Origin: Adiantum capillus-veneris | Lineage: Eukaryota; Streptophyta; Polypodiopsida; Polypodiales; Pteridaceae | Assembly: GCA_014529385.2 (NCBI GenBank) | Contig: CM043959.1 | Location: forward strand, 12,135,809-12,199,808 | DNA: 64,000 nucleotides | Reading direction: 5' to 3' | In this document: positions 36,351 through 48,390 of the stretch, in pieces | Position numbering within the stretch: the stretch's first letter is position 1 | How the letters are laid out: every line of letters begins with the position of its first letter | Program-made: the position numbers and the translations under genes | Notes under the pieces: generated by a model | The model's database searches: none | What the model was told of the DNA's origin: nothing | What the model saw: only the letters and a program-made list of their open reading frames with translations

Positions 36351-36855
36351 GAAGACCCTATGCTAGAATATCGGAAGTTCCAAGTGTTTGAACTTATTTA
36401 TGAGCAAGCTCGAAGATCCCCACTTTACCAGCTCATGCGAGATGTCATGGAGATACTGATGAAGGCTCATACACCACACTCCACTCGCATTGATAGAGGA
36501 TGGGAACTTGATTGGACATTTCCAGGAGGGGTTTACTACATCAACGCTCGGAAGCTAGGATGCCTGGGTGCCGATTTGAAAGAAGATACGTTGGGGAGAA
36601 GAGTTGAGGGTAGTGGAGTTATTCTACTTGCTGCCTACACGATTAGACCTGACTGTTTCAGGCGACTCCAATCAAACCATCAACGACTGGCTCTTGGAAA
36701 AGGTCACTGAGGTGATCCCAGCAAACAGAGTCAAAACTTTTGGGATACCAAAAGAGGAATTCCGGCTTGATATCTTAGTTTATTATCGACTCGAGGACGA
36801 GTACATGAACTATTTCATGAACAAAGTAGTGCATCATGTGAATACCATCTCCTAG
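36351..36855 (+). pseudogene. ORF0 of element B, uncharacterised
   Basis: It begins straight after TTGGTGTTGCAG, a good splice acceptor, in phase 0; the first ATG is at 36360. It matches ORF0 of G: KFQVFELIYEQA, SPLYQLMRD, IDRGWELDW and PGGVYYINA. A one-base loss near 36595 moves the frame, after which EELRVVELFYLL and LLEKVTEVIPANRV continue to a stop at 36855. The C-terminal part IPKEEFRLDILVYYRLEDEY has no counterpart in G, whose ORF is shorter. Function unknown. Confidence 0.6.
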
Positions 36856-37074
36856 GCATATTTTATACGCAATCCAAAAAGCCATGTAATAAGTTGATCG
36901 TCAATTATCCTAAACCTTGAGGGGTTTCAATTGTAATAAATTTTCATCAATAAAGTGCTTTTTGTCTCTGAATCTCTGTCTCTTGATAAAGTGGTATCTT
37001 GAATTTTATTTAAAGTCTCGTGTCTATTTTGAAATCCAAGTAATGGTATCAAGAATCTCGTATAACCTCTGTAG

Positions 37075-37920
37075 GCACCGCCTGTTGCTCTGTACTCGGC
37101 AACGCAAGAGAAGAAGCTTCTCCTTAAGCAAGCCCAGGCTCCACTCTTTAAGGGCGAGGGGGAAAATGTGGAGAGAGATGCAGAAGTGTGGATGGAAGCC
37201 ATGGACGACTACTTTGAAGCTGCGGGGACCCAACCCGTAAATCAGACCATGCTTGCGATGTTCCGCTTGACTGGCGATGCCAAGATATGGTGGAAGCAAC
37301 ATTGCAGGGACTTGGATATTAAGGGATCTTCCCAATCTTGGGAAGACATCAAAGCTGCAATAATGAGGCGTTATTTACCACTTGCCTAAAGAACCTTGAA
37401 GATGAATGAATTCTTTTCACTTCGGCACAGCTGACTTCATCTGTCGAAGAATATTATGCAAAGTTTGTCACTCTTCGGAGATATGCTCCTAAGATGACCT
37501 TGGAACAATAGGCGGTGAGGTTCTGCCAAGGGCTAATTGACCCTTTGAATACTCGGTTGGAAGCTCTCAGGCCGACGACACTACAGGATGCCTTGTTGAG
37601 GGCCAAACCTCTAGCTCTTGAAGTACAAAAGGTTAATCAGAACAGGAGGAATCATTGGGCAAAGAGGGCAAGGACAACTACTTGGAATAACAAACCAGCA
37701 AACCAAGCCTATGATCAGCGCCTATTGTGGCTACCACCACAACCATGGAGTTCCCTGATGTTCGATGCTATGGTTGCGGCGAATATGGACATTACAGATC
37801 CAAGTGTCCCAGGAACACTTAGGCAACCAACGCCAATGCCATACCCTTGAATACCCATGGGTGTGGCCAAGCTAATGGAAGAGGAGGACGTGGAAGGATG
37901 AACAGAGGGCGAGGGCGTGG
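37075..37920 (+). pseudogene. Gag of element B
   Basis: In-frame sequence starts after CTCTGTAG at 37074, again a phase-0 acceptor and with no ATG nearby. It shows QEKKLLLKQA, AEVWMEAMDDYFEAAG, LAMFRLTGDAKIWWKQH, WEDIKAAIMRRYLP and VEEYYAKFVTLRRYAP. The zinc knuckle CYGCGEYGHYRSKC (about 37767-37808) lies in another frame, followed by a Gly/Arg-rich GRGRG segment. Stops at 37387 and 37509 and frame changes near 37420 and 37740 disrupt it. Confidence 0.88.
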
Positions 37921-38480
37921 AGCTACCGCCAGAGTAAACGCAACAGTGATACAACCAATTGTGGGTGACGAAGCAGTCCGGAGAGAGAAACCCTGCATGC
38001 TGCAATTGACAACCCCAATGGTTGCGAGCAATACGCAGTCATTCGTACGCCAGGATCTCTCAGAGGTGAACAAGTTAACTTCCTTATAGATTGTGGTAGC
38101 ACTCTTTCATTTCTTTCACCCAGATGCATGAGGAAGCTCAAGCTAGATAACTACCCAACAAGCAAGCTAGTTGTAGAATTAGCGAATGGCAAGGAAGTAG
38201 TAGCTCAACATTCTTCAGGAAAAATCGACTTTGATTTAGTGGGACACCCAACTTCTGCCCAATTTCGAACCCTACCCTTAGGATTCTTTGATGGGATACT
38301 AGGGATGGACTGGTTAAAGCAAAACAAGGCCCACATCCATTGTGCACAAGGAAACTTTACCTTTACAGATAACTTGGGTAATGAAGCCTTAATCTAGGGG
38401 GGAAATGGGAGACCTAGGGCTACTCTAGTTAAGGCCAGCAGACTCTTAAAGGGACAACAAATTTATGCGGTAAAGCTCAA
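37921..38480 (+). pseudogene. Protease of element B
   Basis: It carries FLIDCGS (DCG active site, as in G), LVVELANGKEVVAQ and [10 protein letters not shown], then IHCAQGNFTF. A stop at 38395 replaces a Gln of element G (VTIQGQNGRP). The linker VKASRLLKG leads into RT. Confidence 0.88.
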
Positions 38481-38484
38481 CAAA

Positions 38485-41311
38485 GTGGACCAAGCAGATA
38501 CCTCACTACGACCAAGCTGGTTGAGGGAGTATGATGATGTATTCCCAGAAGACCTTACGAATCTTCCACCACATAGAGAGGTAGATCATGAGATTGAGAC
38601 TATCCCTGGATGTGAACCTATCTCAAAAAGACCTTATAAAATGTCACTTCCAGAAGCCATCGAACTCAAGGAACAACTTAGGCAACTCATTGAACAAGGA
38701 TTCATTCGACCCAGTACTTCTCCTTGGGGTGCGCGAGTTCTTTTTCAGAAGAAGAAGTATGGAACCTTAAGGTTATGCATAGATTACCGTGGACTGAACC
38801 AGGTAACTGTCAAGAACAAGTATCCAATTCCAAGGATTGACGAACTCTTGGACAGGCTACACGGTGCCAAAATGTTTACAAAGATTGATCTAAAGTCAGG
38901 ATATTACCAAATCAGGATCAAGGAATCAGATATTCCAAAGACAGCTTTCAACACTAGGTATGGACACTACGAATTCACAGTAATGTCTTTTGGTCTAACA
39001 AATGCTCCTGCAAGCTTCAATCGACTTATGCAGGATATTTTCAAACCTTACCTGGATGATTTTATCTTGGTTTTCTTTGATGACATTCTGATCTATTCTA
39101 AGAACGAGGCAGATCACGAAGAGCATGTTCACAAAGTACTTGATCTTCTTCGGGAACACCAACTTTACACTAAAGAGAGCAAGTGCACTTTTTGCTCACC
39201 AAAGGTCAACTATCTTGGATTTGTCATATCGGGGCTGAAGGTATTTCAGTAGACCCAGACAAAGTCAAGGATATCGTTGATTGGCCTCAACCATCCACCG
39301 TCAGTGAAGTAAGAGGATTTCTTGGAATAACGGGATGGTACAGGATTTTTGTACGTATTGCTGCACCTTTGACGGAACTCCTGAAGAAAGGAATGAGGAT
39401 CGAATGGAAGACCAAGCACGAGTCTAGCTTGGCTAAGCTAAAAGAATTCTTGGTCTCAGCTCCTATTTTAAAGCTTCCAGACTTTAGTAAAGAATTTGAA
39501 GTAGCAACCGATGCTAGCAAATTTGCTCTAGGCGGAGTTTTTACTCAAGAAGGGAGACCAATGGCATATACTTTGCGAAAGCTGAGGGATCATGAGAAGA
39601 ATTACCCTACTCATGATTTGGAACTTTTAGCAGTTATACATGCGCTGAAGTTATAGAGACATTATCTTCTCGGACGCAAGTTTCAGCTAGTTACAGACCA
39701 CAAGAGCTTAAAATGGACTTTTACTCAACCTATTCTCAACATGCGACAACGGCGATGGATAGAGCTATTACAAGAATATGACCTTGACATAACAGTATAG
39801 ATCAGGGAAGGAAAATTCAGTTGCTGATGGTCTTAGCCGAAAATCCTTTCTCGGAGCTATCTCTATTCCAAATAACCCTATCTGGGATAGAATCAAAGAA
39901 GCATCTTTAGTAGATCCAGAATACCAGCATATAGTATCACTAGTCCAGCAGAATAAGGTGCCTGAAGCTAAAGATTACTCTCTCATGGGAGGATGTCTTT
40001 ACTATAGACATAGACTCTGTGTACCCAGAGATCCAGCCTTAAAGAAGGCCATTTTGTATGAAGCACACGATAGCCCTACATCCGGACATCCAGGCTATGC
40101 TAAGACTCTTCATGCTGTCAGGAGGAGTTACTTTTGGTCTAGAATGAAAGGAGACATACTTCGCTATGTGAGGCAATGTCTTTCTTGTCAAGGCGGATAA
40201 AGGCCGAAAGGATCAAGTTACCAGGGCAACTTCAACCTCTTGACATACCCCAGATGAAATGGGAATGCATCAGTATGGATTTTGTTACAGGATTACCTTC
40301 TACAGGAGGTGATGATTCTGTTTTCATGGTTGTTGATATGCTCACAAAAGTGGCTCATCTAATACCCGTGAGGACAACCTTTACTGCTTCAGATATTAGT
40401 CGGGTATTCATCAAGGAGACTTTTAGGCTACATAGTCTACCCAATTGTATCGTTAGTGATAGAGATGCAAGTTTGCATCAAAATTTTGGACTTCTCTTTT
40501 CCAATCTATTGGGTCACAATTAGCTTTCAGTACAGCGTATCATCCACAGACAGATGGGAAAACTGAAAGGGTTAATCAAGTCATCGAAGACATTCTCAGA
40601 GCCTATTGTTCGCAAGAACCAAAGAAGTGGTTACAATATCTACCTTTGGTGCAGTATGCTTACAACTCTTCCGAACACAGAAGCATTGGAATGTCACCTT
40701 TCAAAGCTCTTTACGGACAGGGCTGTTTAGCACCACTGAACTTCTCAGATCCAACCATCAGGGTAGAAGCATCTAGAAAGATGTTAGAAGATATGGAAGC
40801 TCGGACTAGAAGTATTCTCCAGGACATTCAGGCCGCTCAGGATAGACAGAAGCACTATGCAGATAAGAACCGTTCAAAGAGAACTTTCAAAGAAGGGGAT
40901 AAGGTTTTTCTGCGAGTCCGTTCAAAGAAAAGAATCTTATCTCTCGGCAGATATAAGAAGATAAGCCCAAGGTATTGTGGACCATTCGAGATCGTTAAGG
41001 TTGTGAGTGACTAGGCCTACAAGCTAAAGTTACCTGGAAACTTGAAGGTTCATGATGTAATCCACGTCAGCTTACTCAAACCCTATATTCCTAACCCTGA
41101 TCAATTCTTGGACTCAGATTAGATAATCATGCCATCACAAGGAGTTCTCGAGATCCAACTTGACTATGTACTTGAAACAAGGGAAAGAAAGTTACGCAAT
41201 AGAACTATCACGGAGCATCTAGTAAAGTGGAAGGATTACCCTGAAGAAGATGCAACTTGGGAGGACAAACCAATGCTCATAAAGGATTACCCAAAAACAT
41301 TCTTGAGATGA
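38485..41311 (+). pseudogene. Pol of element B: RT, RNase H, integrase, chromodomain
   Basis: RT is open from 38485 to 39252 (255 residues): [42 protein letters not shown] and catalytic FFDD. A frameshift near 39235 leads to [12 protein letters not shown] and FLGITGWYR, then RNase H with ATDASKFALGGV and VTDHKSLKW; a TAG at 39654 replaces Trp. Integrase has HPGYAK...CLSCQ, catalytic Asp in SMDFVTG, Asp in SDRDA and Glu in NQVIED, with frameshifts near 40195 and 40500. The end has GDKVFLRV, GPFEIVK and the chromodomain LETRERKLRNRTI with VKWKDYPEEDATWE. Stops at 41012 and 41120 fit changed CAG codons. Confidence 0.92.
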
Positions 41312-41332
41312 GGACACCTCAAATTTTTCACG

Positions 41333-41342
41333 TTGGGGAGGT
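41333..41342 (+). promoter_or_regulatory. Polypurine tract of element B
   Basis: TTGGGGAGGT lies directly before the 3' LTR. Confidence 0.85.
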
Positions 41343-42008
41343 TGTAAGGTCTCTGACCCCGATCAAAAAGAGCACCATTGTACCTTGAAATGAACATAAT
41401 AGAAAAAGTTACTATTTTTAGCAGTTTTCCGAATTCTGTCAGTGCTATGATGTTTAAATTGTTTTAAAGCTTCAAAATGCGAATTAAAATAATTTTTGTA
41501 AAAGATTTCCAAAAATAGTAAGTTTTTGGTCACCCGACCCGTCCAGTTTTGACCGTCTCGAAAAATTCCACCCGCACCCCGAATTTCAAAAAGATGCATT
41601 TTCGGACCCCGAGGGCTACTAAATATGGTAGGTACTCGGGCCATTACGCCTTACTTAGAGCTTGCTATAGCAATTTTCAGCATCAAAATCCGACTCGTAT
41701 GACCCGTTTTAGCCTAGAACCAAATTTTCCCAAAATTGTCCGGGGAGGCACCGGGGGCCCGAGGCTGTGTGGGAACAGGTTCCAGCCCACTCTAGCTCAG
41801 CTTTATCAGCTAGGGGTCGCCCTCTTGCCTTGTGGGAGTCTTGGGAGAGTTTCTAAGACTGCTACTAAGTGTGAGAGTCAACTAACCAAGCCAACTGGAC
41901 ACTTGGTGGGTAGGCAACTGGACTTGCCATGCTTAACTAGAGAGGCTCCCAGATGCAAATAGCAACCCAAATCTATTTTCAGCTTGAGGAGGCCTATTTA
42001 AAGGGGTG

Positions 42009-42040
<32 letters not shown>

Positions 42041-43917
42041 TATGTGCTCACACACACACCTAGTACACACACACACCTACACACACCTTGGGGACATGCT
42101 GTCGGCACACACACTGTTTTGGAGGTGCTGTCGAAATTCTCATCTTGACGATTCATTGGATCAGAAAAATCAGAGGATTCTTTGTCCCTAATCACGGTAA
42201 TTATGGTTTAATTCCGGATCTTCTTAATTCTCATCATTATTCTCCCAAATTCTTCGTCTACTATGCCTATTTTAGCTATAATTCCCAATAGCTGCTCCCT
42301 AAGTTTGCATAGACATTCTCCATTACATAATCATCATTCAATTAGCTAAATTATACAGCCATTCATCATCCTTAATCAGGGATTAATACATGATTGGGAA
42401 AGATTCTCTCTCTAGGCAGCATAGTTAAATAATTGTCTGTCGGTTAGTAAAGTAGATTTGATGAAATTCATTCTTTTATCATTCAATAGTATTGTAATTA
42501 ATTTAGACTCAATCATCTCCCACATTAAAAGGTGATTAAGGCTGAAAATTAATCCATCATTAGGCAATTAAGAAGAGTTTTTTCTCACACATGCCTGTGG
42601 TAATTCTGCATCTTCAAGTTGCTCTAGGAAAATGATTGAGCTTGCGTACTTCATCTCTTTTGTAAATCAATTAGAGAAATTCTGAATTTCTTAATCATCT
42701 AAGCCAAGTAATTAACTTAGAGCTAGTTCCCATAGGCAAGTAAAGAACTACCTATAAAATTGCTAGGTCTCAAAGGGGAAATCTAAACTCTTGCATAAGG
42801 AGGATTCTTTAATAAATCTAATCTCTCAATTGGTTTGTTATGATGCTCTCGGACTCTAGTTCTTCTTCAAGTTTATCATTTAAAGTAGTGAGTAAAATGG
42901 CCCCGGTTAAGAGAACTCGCTTCGGTGGTATCCACGACCGCGAGGCGGGAACAAGCAATGTCAATGGAAAGTGAAAAGCTCCCATGGACGAACAAATACT
43001 GGCCATCTCACGGGCCATTGACGAAGAAATGAAAGAGGTAGGTCATAATTTTATTCAAGTCGTTTGAATTAACATTGCACACATTTAGTTAGGAATGAAC
43101 ATATTCCCAAAACATGTTGGAGAAATCCGACGGAAACCTCGGCATTAAACTCATTTGTACATTAAAGTCTAAAGTAGGAAAGAAATGATTGATGGGTATG
43201 CTGTTTGCAATAGGAAAGAATGTCTGCTAGGGAAAATTTAGCTCGAAATGTTCATTTTATTTCCAATGTTGAATCAGTCCTCGTTAAGGGCTCTTGAATC
43301 CACGACTTGCTTTCTATGCGGTGGGAACCCACGTCTTGCTTTCTATGCGGTGGGAGTGTCCATGTCGTACTGTATTGGTGTTGTTTGCAATACTGGTTGA
43401 AGGGCTCTCTTAACGAACATTGTGATTTGGAATCTAAGAAAGGAATGTTTATGTTGAACAATCATTGTGGTAGTAATTAGGACACACAAGGAAGTGTGAG
43501 TGTGGGGGTGGAAAGTGGGGGCTTGGCTATGGTTGCCAATGCCTATGAGATGGGTGGTCCCGATTGGTCGAGAACTCTCTGTCCCCTTAGTGCTTACTTC
43601 GATATTAGTAATACTCATTGCACCTAGAGCGGTGAAATCTCGAGAGTACGTGCCTCTGGAACATGGGGAAAAATGCACTCGGGGTGTCTCTTCTCTTGGA
43701 AGGTGGGTCTTAGAATCGCTAGATAGTTTAAGTACGCTTCCCTTGCGAGGTGGAGCTAGATCTCCTTGCTAGTAGGCTTGAACTCGACTCACCTTGTGAT
43801 GAGAGATCATCCACTAGTCGAACCCTGGACCATTTTGTTTGCTTCCGCAATAGATCTAGTGGCCACCTGGTTTACCATCAAATCCTTTGGTTGATACGGC
43901 AGGGTGGGGACCTCACA
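41343..43917 (+). repeat. 3' LTR of element B
   Basis: 2,575 bp, TGTAAGGTCTCTGACC...CCTCACA. It carries a second copy of the candidate first exon (42897-43037). Relative to the 5' LTR it has two internal deletions with 3-4 bp of shared sequence at the junctions. Confidence 0.95.
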
Positions 43918-44512
43918 CTTTCATAGCTCACTATCAAGCTTGAAATTGCAAAATGTGTAGAGAAATGAAGTGAAGTGAAGCGTAGCAAAGTGTAGCAACG
44001 TGTTCAATGAGTAGGGAAGGTCTCCTTTTAAGCTTAATTTTGATAAGTCCCTTAACTTATCGTGATAAGTTACTTTTACATATCTTGATATCCTTTCTTT
44101 CTTTTCAAAGCTTCTCCAACAATCTACTTATACAAGAAGCTACTTTTTCTACAAGTGCCTTATACAAGAAGCTATTCTTCGAACAAGTGGCTTCTTCAAC
44201 AAGCTACTTTCAACAAGTGGATTTTTCAACAAGTTACTTTTTCACCTTACCCTATTCTTTCTTTGTTTACTTATGCAAAAAAATTTTCTTTTCTTGAGAT
44301 AAAACTAATATCCCATGCATTGGTTATATCCACGTTCCCATGGTGAAAATCAAAAGTGTTTCATGAATAGCTTTGCATTGATTATATCCATGTTCCCATG
44401 GTTAAAACCGAAAGTGTCTCGTGGGTAGCAAGGGTGCTTTACTTGATCGCGTTTGAAAAGTTGACCGCTTAGATATTTTAGCAAGAGTAAGGGCTAAGAG
44501 GAGGACCTTACA
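43918..44512 (-). repeat. 3' LTR of element A, second part
   Basis: It resumes after element B and matches 50661-51250. It ends GAGGACCTTACA, the outer LTR edge in plus orientation. The first five bases are the duplicated target CTTTC. The next bases (44513-44525), read on the minus strand, are a TTGTTGGGGAGTT polypurine tract. Confidence 0.9.
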
Positions 44513-44821
44513 AACTCCCCAACAAAAATAAAGAGTTGTCCTCAGCTTGAAATAAATAAGGAAGCTGGGAAATCTTCATTCGCACGTTACACTTTCAACT
44601 TGTGGGTAACGCTAATTTACCCTTCCTTGGCTGGCTAGCCTGTATAAGGTGCACTATATATTCATTTCTTCCAGTATTATTCCCTTTGTCTTTCACTTTT
44701 CTTTCCATCCCTTGTCAATTCCTTAGGTTTGTCTCTTTACTCCTTATCTTATGTTATGGATCGGTGACAAGAGCTAGTTTTATCTGTAGCCATTCGTCAT
44801 CTACAATAAACAAGTGAATGC

Positions 44822-45268
44822 GTGAGGAGAGATTTTGTGGAGCAATATGGGCGCCTGCTATTTCCTCACTTGGGAACTTCAGTAGCTCAAACCAAATGGC
44901 GGACATTTCAAAGTATAACAAGGATGACCCTTTGGGGTTGGGATCACTTTTGTAATAATGTCCGTTTGGCTATGGTTACTAAAGCTATGGGTTTGGGTCC
45001 TTGGTATTACTGTGTGATGAGGTCAATGCATCAAGGTTTTTTAGAACAAGTCTTTTTGCTTTCTCAATTCCTTCCTCATCAAAAGATATATCTTTACCCT
45101 CACTTTGGTTTACCACTTAGAGGGACCTTTAACTTCACACCTCATACTAGAGAGATTAGCAACAATTTCACAGCAAATCTTTCCTATTGTGATGAGAGGC
45201 CTAATATGTGCCCTGCTTGTGATAGTTGCTTTTGTGATCATGTAATGGATGGGCTTATTGACCTCTAG
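44822..45268 (+). CDS. Antisense ORF of element A, unknown protein
   Basis: A frame of about 148 codons on the strand opposite to pol, between chromodomain and 3' LTR. It has no ATG at its start; open sequence begins after TAA near 44809 and the first ATG is inside, before TLWGWDH. It is related to the sense ORF at 48391-48830: shared LLF, WKT/WRT, TLWG, NNxRLAM, LGLGP, YC, LLxxxxLPHxKxxIYP and the LxGxFxxxP stretch. The C-terminus has a Cys cluster MCPACDSCFCDH. No known domain is recognised. Being open over its length in a heavily decayed element suggests later capture or longer constraint. Confidence 0.55.
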   Translation: MRRDFVEQYGRLLFPHLGTSVAQTKWRTFQSITRMTLWGWDHFCNNVRLAMVTKAMGLGPWYYCVMRSMHQGFLEQVFLLSQFLPHQKIYLYPHFGLPLRGTFNFTPHTREISNNFTANLSYCDERPNMCPACDSCFCDHVMDGLIDL

Positions 45269-45639
45269 AAAATGTATCTTTGTTATATCCCTCAACAAGT
45301 TCATCATGTTCTAAGATCTTGGTGCCTGTCTTAAGTCCTTCTTTCTCTGATTTTTCTTGATGGATATAATGAAATTGGTTCTGAGTTTGTATATCTTGTA
45401 TTTGATAGAAGTCCTTGAGAGAATTTCAAACTTAGCTAAATATATTTATTGATTTTGTAATTCCATACACAGATCCAAGTCACAAGATGTAAAGGAAAAC
45501 GCTAATCTCGTTATTATTTAGCAAAAGGTCAGGTTACAAAAGTTCAGTAAGATAGAACTTGGATTTTGTAGTTACATGGGCTAACATGGTTTAGTTTGAG
45601 TACAAAAAAGAGGACAATCCTAATAAAAAAGATGAGGAA
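45269..45639. other. Non-coding gap inside element A
   Basis: No supported gene between the antisense ORF and the chromodomain end. A/T-rich. Confidence 0.5.
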
Positions 45640-46994
45640 ACTGAGAAGTAAGGCGTTCCCAATATTCCCAAGAGGCATCTTCAATGGGATAGCCCTTCCA
45701 CTGGACTAAAGCCTCCCGAATTGTTCGATGTCCTAGCTTCCGCTCCTTCATGTCTAAAATTTGTTATGGCTCCATTTGGAATTCTTCCTATGTGATAAGA
45801 ATAGTATCTTTGTCATTTAGGATGTGAAGGGGATCTACAAGATATCTTTTTAGCAAGCTAACATGAAAAACTTGTGCACATGCAAGTGAGGGGGTAAAGC
45901 GAGTTCGTAAGATTGGTCCCCTATCCTTCTCAAAATCTCAAAGGGTCCACAATATCTATATGCTAACTTCCTGTATTTTCCCAATTTGAGTGAACTTCTC
46001 TTTGGCTTGACCCTAAGGAAAACTCTATCTCCTGCCTTAAAAATCCGGGGAGATCTATGTAAATCAGCATAACTCTTTTGCCTGTCACTTGCTCTCTTAA
46101 GGTTCTCCCTTATTATTTTGATTTGACGATCCATTTCTTCAAGTGTATTCTTTGTTGCAAGTATTGGGAGACTTGGGTAGGCCATTCTGAGGGGAATGAT
46201 ACAGTCTTGTCCATAAAGAGCTTTGAATGGTGACATTCCTAGGCTTCTATGGTAGGAAGAATTATAAACAAATTCCACTAAGGGTAAAAACTTGATCCAA
46301 GATGAGGTTGTTGACTACAGTATGATCTCAACATATCTTCTATGACTTGATTAAATCTTTTAGTTTGTCCATCGGTCTCTGGACGATAGGCTGAACTTAG
46401 GTTTAATTGAGTGCCTAGGGATTGGAACATGGCCTTCCAAAACTTAGAGGTAAACTTGGCATCATGATCACCGATTATCCTAGCACGTATTCCATGTAAT
46501 CTGATAATTTATTTTACAAAAATTTGAGCAATATCTACTACAGAGGTAGTGGTTTTGACTAGGACAAGGTGAGCTACTATGGTGAGTTTAATCACCACTA
46601 CAAAAAATGGATCAAAATTTCTAGTAGTCGTCAGTAACCCTGTTACAAACTCCATACTGATGCACTCCCATTTCATTGTAGGTATATCCAATGGTTGTAG
46701 CTTCCCAGGAATCTTAACTCTTTTAGCCTTCACCTTTTGGCATACCAAACATTTCTTAACATACTCTAAGGTATCCTTTTTCATCTTAGGCCAGTAGAAA
46801 TTCTGTGTAAGAGAAGCAAACATTTTGTGATAACCTGGGCGAGCTGCAAGGGAAGTTTCATGAGCTTCCTTTAGAATTTTCGTCCTTAAGCATGTAGGTA
46901 TGCACAATCGATTCCTAAAGAATAAGAGTCCATATTGAATAGAGTAGCCTTCTAGATATCTTTTCTGAACTTGAGCTTGGATTTCTTGGATCAA
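45640..46994 (-). pseudogene. Integrase and chromodomain of element A
   Basis: The N-terminal zinc-binding part has PGYHKMF and CLVCQ; its first His region reads ARPGY where HPGY is usual. The first catalytic Asp is replaced (SMEFVTG against SMDFVTG in B), and the second motif reads GDHDAKF, so the enzyme is dead. Downstream (46278-45850) come YNSSYHRSLGMSPFKALYG, GDRVFLRVKPKR and GPFEILRR. Beyond a stop, a chromodomain reads LDMKERKLGHRTI and WKGYPIEDASWE at about 45650-45780. Confidence 0.88.
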
Positions 46995-47028
46995 CGGACC
47001 AAATTGCTCATCAATTGGGAGGGTATTT

Positions 47029-47594
47029 TTAACTTCTTCGGGTAGAGTTGAATGGATTTAGTGTAATGGCAAGGGCCACTACTCGTCGGCTTTGAGCATC
47101 GACAAATTGATTTTCCTTGCCTGATCTAAATTTGATCTCAAAAATGAACTCTTGTAGGAACTCAATCCATCGCCTTTGTCGCATATTGAGATCTGGATGG
47201 GTGAAAATCCACTTGATACTTTTGTGGTCAGTAATAATAGGCTCAAACATTTGACCTAGAAGATAGTGTCTCCCCTTTTTGAGGGCATGAACCACAACCA
47301 GTAGTCGAGGTCATGGGTGGGATAATTCTTCTCATGAACCCTGAGCTGTCATGATTCATAAGATATGGGATGGCCTTCTTGCTGTAGGATTCCACCTATA
47401 CCTTGTATGCAAGCATCCACTATCACCTCAAAGGTTTTTTGAAAATCTGGAAGTTTGAGAACAGGTTCACTGGCCAAATCTCTTTTAATTTTTTGAAGGC
47501 TCTATCTCTCTTGTCAGACGAGATAAAGGGTTCATCTTTCTTAGTGAGTTCAGTGAGAGGGCCTGGAATGAATGCATAGTTCAAACCTTGTGTT
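47029..47594 (-). pseudogene. RNase H region of element A
   Basis: Shows ITDHKSIKWIFTHPDLNMRQ and FEIKFRSGKENQ, with an upstream broken part (LPDFQKTFEVI, QQEGHPIS) in other frames. The catalytic half of RT, including the expected FFDD box, is missing between this segment and the next; the join is near 47594. Confidence 0.8.
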
Positions 47595-48300
47595 GAAAGC
47601 TGTTTTTGGAATATCCTCCCTTTTTATCCCAACTTGGTAATAGCCTGACCTGCGATCAATCTTGGTGAAAAATTTGGAACCATGGAGACGATCAAGCAGC
47701 TCATCTATGCAAGGAAAGGGATACTTTTTCTTGATAATGCACTGATTTAGGCCTCGAAAATCTATGCAAAGTCTAAACGTTCCATCTTTCTTCTTTTGGA
47801 AGAGTATAGGAGCACCCCAGGGAGAGACATTGGGTTTGATGAAACCTTGTTCCAAAAGCTGAGTCAACTGATTCTTCAGCTCTATGGATTCGGAAGGTGA
47901 CATCTTGTAGGGAGTCCTTGCTATTGGTTGGGCACCAAGAATGCGCTCGATCTCGTGTACTAATTCCCTAGGTAGTGGAAGAGTTGTCAACTCCTTTGGA
48001 AAAATATCTTGATATTCTATTAGCCATTCAGGCTCTGATTCTTCTAATTTGGTCTCTGGTTTATTGAGCCTTATAACAAAAATTGACAGTCCTTTCTTTA
48101 ACCCCTTAACCAAACGACTGAATTTGACCACCTTTAGTGGAGCTTTTCCTGTTCTGCCTTGCACTAAGACTTGTTCACCCTTTGAGTTTGAAAAAGAGAT
48201 GCTTCCTTCACTGCAATGGATGTTGGATTTATTTTTGCTCAACCAATCCATCCCTAAGATTCCTTCAAATCGGCCCATCTTTAGATTCTAAATCTTTGTT
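47595..48300 (-). pseudogene. Protease end and N-terminal RT of element A
   Basis: The frame opens with [13 protein letters not shown] (end of protease; the active-site half is lost) and continues with [49 protein letters not shown] and KTAFNTRF, where RT breaks off. No gag precedes it: the ORF at 48391-48830 comes next instead. Confidence 0.88.
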
Positions 48301-48390
48301 TTTTTTTTCCTTTTCTTTTCTATTATGCCAAAAACTTTTACATCTTGGGAAAATAATGAATGATAAAGGCTTGCACTTCTTTAGTAGTTT

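Larger units (their letters stand above)
33491..43917 (+). mobile_element. Chromodomain Gypsy retrotransposon B, full length
   Basis: A 10,427-bp element with LTRs 33491-36236 and 41343-43917, a perfect 5-bp target duplication CTTTC (33486-33490 and 43918-43922), a primer site, ORF0, gag, protease, RT, RNase H, integrase, chromodomain and a polypurine tract. It lies inside the left LTR of A. The right LTR of A at 50655-50670 shows the unoccupied site. Several frameshifts and stops make it inactive. Confidence 0.96.
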
